DNA from: Spirochaetota bacterium
GTDB lineage: Bacteria; Spirochaetota; JAGLSM01
Length of the DNA stretch: 19,211 nt
Assembly (NCBI GenBank): GCA_023135745.1
Contig: JAGLSM010000002.1
Coordinates: 1-19,211 of the forward strand
Direction of reading: 5' to 3'
Under the pieces are notes generated by a model. It ran no database searches. It was not told the DNA's origin and saw only the letters and a list, made by a program, of their open reading frames with translations. The translations under genes and the position numbers were made by a program. Each line of letters begins with the position of its first letter. Position 1 is the first letter of the stretch. This document shows positions 13,203 through 19,211 of the stretch, in pieces.

Positions 13203-13605
13203 TATTAACACCCTTTGACTGATTATTAACATCAATTACCTTATCAGCTATAGATTTCCAGGCATCAAGAAGATTTTCAATGTGATCACGAACATGCTTA
13301 AAAGATTCTTTGTCTTTTTTAATATTTGCCTCAAGCAGACATTTGTTAAAATACATATAAAGATTGTAAAGCTTTGAAGCCAAATCTCCTGCGTCAAAAT
13401 TTACTGAAACCGCCAATTCGGTTATAATATCCTGAGCCTTAAGAACATTATTATTAACAACATCAAACTTCTTTTCATCTATTGCTGCCATTGCCGAATC
13501 AATCGACTTAATTGCACCTTCGTATAGAAGGATTATAAGCTTTGCCGGAGAGGCTGTCATTATTTGTGTTTCTTTATACTGACTATAAGCTTTTTTATCG
13601 GGCAA
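13192..13605 (-). CDS. fliS: Flagellin chaperone FliS
   Basis: The 137-residue product matches FliS: KAYSQYKETQIMTASPAKLIILLYEGAIKSID at the N-terminus, then the four-helix-bundle pattern with LYNLYMYFNKCLLEANIKKD and a C-terminal LLDAWKSI segment. FliS binds the C-terminus of unassembled flagellin and prevents early polymerisation in the cytoplasm. The start is TTG at 13605 with GAGG eight bases upstream. A sigma28-type promoter lies at 13651-13677, which fits late flagellar expression. No flagellin gene is in the window. It overlaps the next gene by 11 bp. Confidence 0.95.
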   Translation of the reverse strand: MPDKKAYSQYKETQIMTASPAKLIILLYEGAIKSIDSAMAAIDEKKFDVVNNNVLKAQDIITELAVSVNFDAGDLASKLYNLYMYFNKCLLEANIKKDKESFKHVRDHIENLLDAWKSIADKVIDVNNQSKGVNIAG

Positions 13606-13650
13606 TGTCGTAACCTCATATTAGTTTTGTTGCCAATAGAATACACTTTA

Positions 13651-13677
13651 TTATCGGCAGATATACCGTATTTTTGA
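13651..13677 (-). promoter_or_regulatory. Sigma28 (FliA-type) flagellar promoter of fliS
   Basis: On the minus strand the -10 GCCGATAA (13658-13651) matches the sigma28 consensus in all eight bases. The -35-side TCAAAAAT (13677-13670) matches TAAAGTTT in four, and the spacer is exactly the canonical 11 bases. It begins just after the stop codon of the Maf gene and leaves a leader of roughly 40 bases before fliS. Confidence 0.75.
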
Positions 13678-13682
13678 GGCAT

Positions 13683-15302
13683 TTATCCAATAATTTTAAT
13701 AATCTTCTCTATGTCATACAGGATATTGGTAAAAAAACCTTCGACTGCTTTATCAAATTTGCCTTTTTGAAAAGAAAATATATCCGCTGCGCGAAGAAAT
13801 TCAAACAATGGCCGCGTACTTTCACTCTTAAGGATCGTCTTCATAAGTGCCTCATTTAAATTCTTTTTTTCTCTTAGCATAATTAGAATTTTCTGTAATT
13901 CATTCAGAATTATTTCAAGATTACTCTTGTTCAGAAACTCATCTTTTTTCGTCCCATTAGGAGAATAATAAGTAATTTTCTCATCACTTTTAATTGAATC
14001 AACAGAAACAAGAGGTATTCCCTCCAAAAAGGGACTGCTTGTAACAGTTTTTATTTTAACCCCTGATTTCTTTAAAAAATCCATGAGCTCATTTTTATAA
14101 CTTATAAATTTCTTGTCACTTAGAAACAAGCCCTGTTTCTCCCAGTTATTTCTCCATGGCGTCTCAAGGAATTTCTCAATTCCGCTGCTCCTTGAGCTTT
14201 TTAGATGAATATCCTGAATAAAACGATAATCCCTGCAATGCCCTTTGCATGAATAAGAAGCAAAATCCATCCCGGCAAGATAAACGGTTTTTGCCCCAAG
14301 ATAAACAGCAGCCTGAACAGCAAATACCGAAACATTTGCCGATTCAATAAAAGCAGGAAGAGATTCCTTATTTGTTAAACTCCTCTCTACAGATAGATTA
14401 AATGAAACAGGAAAACGCGGCCCCTTCCATAAACGTAAAACATTTGAATTAACATACAGAGGATAAATAAGCGGAACATTATCAAGATTAATTCCCGCGA
14501 GATGCAGCGCGTTGGCATATCCTCCATCCATAGAACAGACAAAATCAGGAATTATTCCGTTCGATAAAAGATTTCTTAGACTCGGAGCAAGAGCAATAAT
14601 TTTGTATCTTTCGCGGAATTTTCTTATTTCTGTGATAATCCCGTCAAGAGTCGGACCCGGAGCTGTTATAAGATAATCAACATGTCTTTTAGCTCCTCTT
14701 AAATCAAAGAATTTTTTTTCTCTTTTTAAATTTAACAGAATATTAAGAAGCCATCTCCTTCCAAAGAATGCCGTAGTTGAAATGTTGGCAATACCCTTTT
14801 TAAACTCTTCAAGAATTTTATTTTGAATAAAAGTGTAATCTTCTTTAAAGACATTGATCGAAGGAAGATGTTCTATCATAACAACATCATCAGCCTGAAG
14901 GCTGTCAAAAGGAATAAGCAAACCAGGAATATTTCCCACTCTGACCTCATCAATAAAAACAATTGAAAAACTATTAAGACTTCCCTTTTTTCTCTTGTCA
15001 AACGCAAGTCGTGCGATTCCCGGATCAGCTTCAAAAACATAGACCAGTAAATCCAATTTGTTTGAAAGATATTCGGCAAGATAATAAAATCCGTCACCAA
15101 AGAGAAAAGCCGCTTTTTTACCGGAAAAATTATAAGCTGAGGCTCTTTTTTCCGCCTCTTTTAGCGGATCATAAATACTGTTGAATAATTGCCCCATTAC
15201 TTTTACAACAGGATATCCTGATCTTGCCTCTATGAGTTCATAGGCATTTGTCTTTGACTGTAAAAAACATTCAGAAATTTTCTGTGAAGCCGGTATTTTC
15301 AT
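13683..15302 (-). CDS. Motility-associated glycosyltransferase, Maf/DUF115 (MptE-like)
   Basis: A 539-residue soluble protein of the motility accessory factor family. The N-terminal Rossmann-like part includes GKKAAFLFGDGFYYL (61-75) and VYVFEADPG. The DUF115 core (about 205-375) shows the family motifs TAPGPTLD (213-220), PDFVCSMDGG (252-261), and VYLAGMDFA (340-348); the C-terminal third is helical. Maf proteins are required for adding nonulosonic acids (pseudaminic or legionaminic type) to flagellin in several bacteria, and DUF115 also occurs in MptE-type pterin enzymes. The position immediately upstream of fliS supports the flagellin role. It follows the phosphatase gene by 26 bp; the start ATG has only a distant AGGA. 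Confidence 0.88.
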   Translation of the reverse strand: MKIPASQKISECFLQSKTNAYELIEARSGYPVVKVMGQLFNSIYDPLKEAEKRASAYNFSGKKAAFLFGDGFYYLAEYLSNKLDLLVYVFEADPGIARLAFDKRKKGSLNSFSIVFIDEVRVGNIPGLLIPFDSLQADDVVMIEHLPSINVFKEDYTFIQNKILEEFKKGIANISTTAFFGRRWLLNILLNLKREKKFFDLRGAKRHVDYLITAPGPTLDGIITEIRKFRERYKIIALAPSLRNLLSNGIIPDFVCSMDGGYANALHLAGINLDNVPLIYPLYVNSNVLRLWKGPRFPVSFNLSVERSLTNKESLPAFIESANVSVFAVQAAVYLGAKTVYLAGMDFASYSCKGHCRDYRFIQDIHLKSSRSSGIEKFLETPWRNNWEKQGLFLSDKKFISYKNELMDFLKKSGVKIKTVTSSPFLEGIPLVSVDSIKSDEKITYYSPNGTKKDEFLNKSNLEIILNELQKILIMLREKKNLNEALMKTILKSESTRPLFEFLRAADIFSFQKGKFDKAVEGFFTNILYDIEKIIKIIG

Positions 15303-15328
15303 TTGATTTAATAATTATCCTAAAACCT

Positions 15329-17803
15329 TTATCCTAAAATCTTAAGTGCAAGCATCGTAATATCATCTTCCTGAGGCATTGAAACGGTAAATTTTGATAC
15401 TTCTTTGACAATACCATTTATCAAATCATCAGGACTGCCTGAAGCATATTTTTTTACAGCAGCAATCAGCCGTTCTTCCTGAAATTCTTCCTGTTGTGAA
15501 TTCATAACCTCTGTAACTCCGTCTGTATAAAGTAAAACCACATCACCTTTTTCAAGCTGAAGTGTCCTGAGTTCAATCAACGGGTCAAAAGATTCTGAAC
15601 CTGTCATACCAAGAGGCACACCTCCGGACGGAAGCAGCTGAGCTTCTCCCTTTTTTTCTTTATATAGAACTGCCGGATTATGCCCGGCTGACGCGTAAAA
15701 CATTTTTTTATTTTTATAATTAATAGTTCCGTAAAAAACAGTCGCAAACATCGCAGGAAGTGTGTCCTGGTAGACAAAAGGATTTATCCTGCATAAGACA
15801 TCCCGAGCATCAGCTGTGCCTGGAGCATGTGATCTGAGCACTGTACGGACCATTGACATTACAAGACCTGATCCTACCCCGTGTCCCGAAACATCCGCGA
15901 TGGCAATACCTATATAATCTTTCCCTACATCTATAAAGTCATAATAATCACCGCCCGCCTCAGTCTGAGCACTGTAATACGCGGCAAATTCAAACCCCGG
16001 TATTTCCGGAAGTTTTTTAGGAAGAAGTGCTGATTGAATCTGTTCGGCAATTTTAAGCTCCTCTTCCATTCTCGCCTTTTCAACAAGCTGTCCCTGAGCT
16101 TTTCTGATATTTGCAGTCATTACATTGAATTCATCCGCAAGTTGACCAAGTTCATCACTTGTGTTAAGGACAATCTTATTCTTAAAATCACCCTTCCCTA
16201 CTGCAATTGCACCTTCGGTTAAAATTCTAACATTTTTAATCATCAATCCGCTCAATAAAAAACTTATAAAAATCAAACGCAGCACAAGAGATAAGGAGAG
16301 GTCAATTGTATTAATAACAACAAGATTCATTTCTTTTTCTATCGATTTTGGACTCAGGATAATTCTGACAAATCCAATTTTATACGGAGAAACAAGTATT
16401 CGAAGACCATGCCTGAAAAATGCCTTTTTATCCTCTTTCGAAATTAAGGGCCTGTATATTTTTTTGAGTTTTCGATACCTGTATAGCTTTGGAAAAGTAA
16501 ACCGGCCGGTCTTTAAATAATTTTTAAACCGGTTTCTAAAAAAATGAAGATCTACCAGCGTTTCATCTCCTTTTAAAAAAGGGCTTATATACCTTTTATA
16601 AATAAGGTTATTAATGATCTGTTGTCTCTTTTCATCTTTTCTGTTGAGAAATAATTCAGCATTCTCAAGATAAGCAACTGCCGTCTTTATTTCAAAACTA
16701 TCTTTTTTATCTATACTATTTCTAAAAAGCTCATCATTTTTTATGTTTTTTATTACTTTACTAAAAGCTTTCGGAACCCTTTTCCTGTAAATTGAATCTA
16801 TTATTACTGAAACCCGCTTTAAAAAACTCCTGTTAAAATACCTGCGGGAATTTACAGAATAAAATCCATTTCTATATTGTTTTAACAAATTAATATAGCG
16901 TGAAAATATCGAAATATCACCCAATCCAAGCTTGTACTTTTTTAATTTCAATAACCGCTTGGCGTAATTTGTCAATTCCTTACTAAGGACTTCCCCGTCT
17001 TCATCTTTTTCTTCAACAAATAATAGTTTGTATATATATTCAAACATGGAAATAAATTTAAGATCCTTGATTCTTGATCCCTGCTGTTTACCGGAAAAGT
17101 TAAAGCCTCCTTTTTTCCATTTTTGAAATAAGCTCATTGCCTTTTTAAGAGATACATCATTTCTATTTATGCGTTTGAAAGGATTTTGATAAACAGGTAA
17201 AACCCCCTCAAAATATGAAGTGTTTGACGGATAATTAAGCAGTCTTGCTTTTTTATTACGCTTTAATCTTTTGCTGTTTTTTTTATTAACCCTTGTAATA
17301 AGTTTTTGATATTCAGCTTCGGCATATTTTGCCGAACGAATAAAATAGGCGCTGGAATCATCTACAACAGAAGAGAGAAAATACCCAATATTGGGATATT
17401 TCTTTCTGAATTTTGTACCTGTCAGTTTTGGAACGGGCATTTTTCTGATAAGTCTTGACCCGTCGAAACGTCCCCTATGCCACTGCGAATGAGCAAAGAC
17501 CCTGCCTCTTGGGTCGACAAACATGGCATTTTTAAAATTGGGAATACTTTTTAAACCTTTTGTATATCCCTGCAGGGCTTTAATATTCTCTTTATCTTCC
17601 AGGAATTTCAAAGCCGCGTTTTTATAGGAAAACAGATAAGACTGAAGATTTCTCTTTAAGTCTCCCTCGCGAGTATTTTTCTGAAGCTTAACTATAAAAA
17701 TACCAACAAGGAACATGGCAGAAATCAGTATAACAGCAACAAACAAACCAAACTTAAACCCTATGCTATACCTCAGGTGGCGGGTATGTGATCTGATTTT
17801 CAT
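15329..17803 (-). CDS. Membrane HAMP-PP2C (SpoIIE/RsbU-type) serine phosphatase
   Basis: An 824-residue inner-membrane sensor phosphatase. TM1 lies at about 15-38 and TM2 at about 497-522, enclosing an extracytoplasmic region of roughly 455 residues that is unusually rich in Lys, Arg, Tyr and Phe and resembles no sensor domain I know apart from a short Cache-like start (VDPRGRVFAHSQ, 96-107). A HAMP domain (about 520-572), a coiled linker with AEQIQSALLPKKLPEIPGF (586-604) and the PP2C-type domain (605-823) follow. Metal-binding residues are present: D619 and D622 in GGDYYDF, D637 in DVSGHG, D761 in TDGVTE, D813/D814 in QEDDITML. Such enzymes usually dephosphorylate an anti-sigma-antagonist (STAS) protein; no STAS or RsbW gene is in the window. 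GGAG seven bases before the ATG supports the start. The gene begins 12 bases after a DUF342 gene fragment ends. Confidence 0.93.
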   Translation of the reverse strand: MKIRSHTRHLRYSIGFKFGLFVAVILISAMFLVGIFIVKLQKNTREGDLKRNLQSYLFSYKNAALKFLEDKENIKALQGYTKGLKSIPNFKNAMFVDPRGRVFAHSQWHRGRFDGSRLIRKMPVPKLTGTKFRKKYPNIGYFLSSVVDDSSAYFIRSAKYAEAEYQKLITRVNKKNSKRLKRNKKARLLNYPSNTSYFEGVLPVYQNPFKRINRNDVSLKKAMSLFQKWKKGGFNFSGKQQGSRIKDLKFISMFEYIYKLLFVEEKDEDGEVLSKELTNYAKRLLKLKKYKLGLGDISIFSRYINLLKQYRNGFYSVNSRRYFNRSFLKRVSVIIDSIYRKRVPKAFSKVIKNIKNDELFRNSIDKKDSFEIKTAVAYLENAELFLNRKDEKRQQIINNLIYKRYISPFLKGDETLVDLHFFRNRFKNYLKTGRFTFPKLYRYRKLKKIYRPLISKEDKKAFFRHGLRILVSPYKIGFVRIILSPKSIEKEMNLVVINTIDLSLSLVLRLIFISFLLSGLMIKNVRILTEGAIAVGKGDFKNKIVLNTSDELGQLADEFNVMTANIRKAQGQLVEKARMEEELKIAEQIQSALLPKKLPEIPGFEFAAYYSAQTEAGGDYYDFIDVGKDYIGIAIADVSGHGVGSGLVMSMVRTVLRSHAPGTADARDVLCRINPFVYQDTLPAMFATVFYGTINYKNKKMFYASAGHNPAVLYKEKKGEAQLLPSGGVPLGMTGSESFDPLIELRTLQLEKGDVVLLYTDGVTEVMNSQQEEFQEERLIAAVKKYASGSPDDLINGIVKEVSKFTVSMPQEDDITMLALKILG

Positions 17804-17815
17804 TTAGTATCTCCA

Positions 17816-17983
17816 TTAGAGTATAAGACGCTTTCTTTTTGTAAACGAGTCAAGGTCCCCTATTATTATTATTCCGCTTTTATAAAAAATAACTCCATTA
17901 TATATCTTTGTGACCTTTAACCTCGCGTTATCAATTTTTACTTCTACTCCGGGATGAACATCCTTTGCGGCAATAATTGATCT
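17816..17983 (-). pseudogene. C-terminal fragment of a DUF342/FapA-like protein
   Basis: On the minus strand a frame ending at the TAA at 17818-17816 encodes about 53 residues starting near IIAAKDVHPGVEVKID, then NARLKVTKIYNGVIFY. This matches the C-terminal end of FapA/DUF342 polymer-forming proteins, where a conserved (I/V)YPGV.I.IG segment precedes a short strand pair. No start codon or N-terminal part exists: going upstream the frame meets TAA at 17998-17996, in sequence that belongs to another gene. The stop is directly followed by the ribosome binding site of the phosphatase gene, so the intact gene would be the first of that operon. The loss occurs at the GATC at 17979-17982. Confidence 0.7.
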
Positions 17984-18480
17984 TTGAATATTTTTTTAAT
18001 TTGAGATAATATGTATCCTTGATCATTACATAATGGGCAGTCTTGGGTGTGAAAATAAAGAATGCTTATTGTATCTGTATTACACATAGTATTGCTTTTT
18101 TCGGCAAGTATCCAATATCTAAGATTTGATATTGTATATTCTCTTTTAAGTAATATGTAATCTTCGTTTTCAATATCACCATTTAGTTCGTATGCTTCTA
18201 ATTTTTCCAAAGCAGGACTTAATAGTTTAAGATTATTCTCTAATGTTGCAGAAAGAACATCGCATTTTTCTTCATTAGTTAATGCACTATTTTCAAGATT
18301 TTCAATATAATTGAATTGGAATTGTAGACTTGCGTAATCGGCACTTTGTGTTTTGCTTAATTGTTGTATATAATCTAATTTCTGTTCATTTATGACTAAA
18401 CCCAATAAAAGACCAGATGTAAACACAAGTACTGTAAGTATACCTGCAAGCGCATATTTATTTTTTTTTATTCGTCTCAT
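17944..18480 (-). CDS. Membrane-anchored thioredoxin-like protein, C-terminus lost
   Basis: From ATG at 18480 (4-bp ATGA overlap with the glycosyltransferase stop; the TTG at 18489 is a less likely start) the frame gives 178 residues. It has an N-terminal membrane anchor (about 9-30), a helical middle region (LLKREYTISNLRYWILAEK), then the start of a thioredoxin-like fold ILYFHTQDCPLC with a CxxC (C148, C151) and QGYILSQIKKIFKD. The expected continuation of the thioredoxin fold, with its cis-Pro loop, is missing: after about residue 167 the frame runs into sequence belonging to a DUF342 gene in another frame and stops ten residues later. Similar anchored CPxC proteins beside GT2 enzymes are, from memory, common in DPANN archaea. 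The last ten residues are not native. Confidence 0.65.
   Translation of the reverse strand: MRRIKKNKYALAGILTVLVFTSGLLLGLVINEQKLDYIQQLSKTQSADYASLQFQFNYIENLENSALTNEEKCDVLSATLENNLKLLSPALEKLEAYELNGDIENEDYILLKREYTISNLRYWILAEKSNTMCNTDTISILYFHTQDCPLCNDQGYILSQIKKIFKDQLLPQRMFIPE
17979..17982. other. Junction of two unrelated sequences at a GATC
   Basis: Two genes, both on the minus strand but in different reading frames, are cut at this point: the thioredoxin-like gene loses its C-terminus and the DUF342 gene its N-terminus. A GATC tetramer lies exactly between them. The exact base cannot be fixed from one sequence; the range 17977-17990 is possible. Confidence 0.6.
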
Positions 18481-19211
18481 TTTTTCCAACTCACATCATG
18501 CGTTTTTTTTGTTAGTATAAGGTCAATAATACTTGTAATCCACATAAAACTAAGTATTAGGTAATAAACTATAAAAAAAAGTATCAATGGTATTATGTAT
18601 TTTAATTTTATTTTTTCGTCTGTGTATTTGTGTGCTTTTATTATGATTGCTAGATTTATTAGAATCATAATTACAATTACAAAAAGTTTTGCATAATCAT
18701 AAGAGAATATGGAATTTACAAAACCGGCAATTATGTTTGAAAATGTAGTGTTGTAATAAAGAGCAAAATCAAAATTAAGTAGTATTATTTGGTGTATTTG
18801 TTCATACATACGAAATAAAACACCCTTAAAAAACATCAGAATTACGACCAAAAGAAGAAACATACCACTTACAATGGATGGCAATTGGAACATTCCAAAA
18901 TCGCCATATTTCTTATTGAATATCAAAGATCTATAGTCGTAAAGAGTCATGAGTGATCCTTTAAACCATCTATTTCTTTGTTTGTAGAGTGCTTTTAGTG
19001 TTGCAGGTGCGATTGTCGTGACATCTCCATCATGTGTTTGCGCTAATTTATAATGGTTTTTTTGCAGACGATATGCTATTTCTTGATCTTCAACAATTGA
19101 TTTTTCATCAAAACCACCCAAAGATTGGATTATACTTTTTCGATACATAGAAAATGGTCCAGGAGTCACATGTATGCAGTGTATACTGCTAAGAATAATT
19201 TTTACGAATGC
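18477..19211 (-). CDS. Membrane GT2 glycosyltransferase (N-terminus beyond window)
   Basis: The frame is open to the right edge, so the GTG at 19169 is not a true start and at least 14 more residues precede it. The visible 244 residues hold the second half of a processive-type family 2 glycosyltransferase: VTPGPFSMYRKS, then GGFDEKSIVEDQEIAYRL with the catalytic-base ED motif, and the QRNRW (QxxRW) motif that holds the growing chain in cellulose/chitin/hyaluronan-type synthases. About four or five membrane segments follow. The product and donor sugar cannot be read. The motif context (HVTPGPFS, NKKYGDFGMFQLP) resembles DPANN-archaeal homologues as I remember them. It overlaps the thioredoxin-like gene by 4 bp. 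Confidence 0.85.
   Translation of the reverse strand, partial: AFVKIILSSIHCIHVTPGPFSMYRKSIIQSLGGFDEKSIVEDQEIAYRLQKNHYKLAQTHDGDVTTIAPATLKALYKQRNRWFKGSLMTLYDYRSLIFNKKYGDFGMFQLPSIVSGMFLLLVVILMFFKGVLFRMYEQIHQIILLNFDFALYYNTTFSNIIAGFVNSIFSYDYAKLFVIVIMILINLAIIIKAHKYTDEKIKLKYIIPLILFFIVYYLILSFMWITSIIDLILTKKTHDVSWKK

Noticed and set aside
15315..15339. Tandem direct repeat of 11 bases with a 14-base period between the phosphatase stop and the Maf start
   Set aside because: Too short and isolated to interpret; probably a local slippage duplication covering the stop codon.

Overview
The window reads as a piece of a motile, Gram-negative-type bacterium with AT-rich DNA, most likely a spirochaete. It carries an outer-membrane-type protein with a signal peptide, fliS, a Maf/DUF115 motility glycosyltransferase, a DUF342 (FapA-like) fragment, a SpoIIE-type phosphatase and two diguanylate cyclases. 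The spirochaete assignment is an inference from this gene mix; no phylogenetic marker gene was compared. Several genes start with TTG.

Layout. Positions 1-428 (minus) hold the N-terminus of an exported, probably outer-membrane protein that runs off the left edge. A divergent GAF-GGDEF diguanylate cyclase follows (616-1638, plus). Positions 1607-4150 form an accessory island: three related repeats, each with an intrinsic-terminator-like hairpin, separate two gene units. The first unit is a DUF4258/YgiT toxin-antitoxin pair plus a truncated GIY-YIG gene; the second is a class II Fic protein. The third repeat is the 3' end and terminator of a real tRNA-Asn gene. From there to the right edge every gene is on the minus strand. 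Read 5' to 3' on that strand, the housekeeping block is: tRNA-Ser(CGA), a hypothetical gene, srkA-like kinase, tRNA-Ser(GGA), SRP RNA, dnaX, ybaB, recR, tRNA-Asn, terminator.

Upstream of that (12808 down to 9086) is a signalling operon: a pseudo-receiver protein, a soluble hybrid histidine kinase and a receiver-GGDEF cyclase, led by a good sigma70-type promoter. It plausibly relays a cytoplasmic signal to c-di-GMP. Upstream again (17803 down to 12828) is a motility/signalling block: a HAMP-PP2C phosphatase, Maf/DUF115, then fliS with its own sigma28-type promoter and a small helical protein.

At about 17979-17982 the sequence changes character. A DUF342 C-terminal fragment, in the operon of the phosphatase, is fused without its N-terminus to a thioredoxin-like gene that loses its C-terminus at the same point. 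Beyond it lies a GT2 glycosyltransferase that resembles DPANN-archaeal proteins. The break falls on a GATC. Either the contig is chimeric here or this is a sharp horizontal-transfer boundary; I favour a chimera. The right-hand 1.2 kb should not be assigned to the host without checking.

The most unusual signal that is not a possible artefact is the repeat family at 1607-4150: a 60-bp invariant core beside a hairpin whose position and pairing are kept while its sequence differs in each copy, bounding defence- or conflict-type genes beside tRNA-Asn. A 24-bp exact duplication between fic and the truncated GIY-YIG gene lies in the same island.
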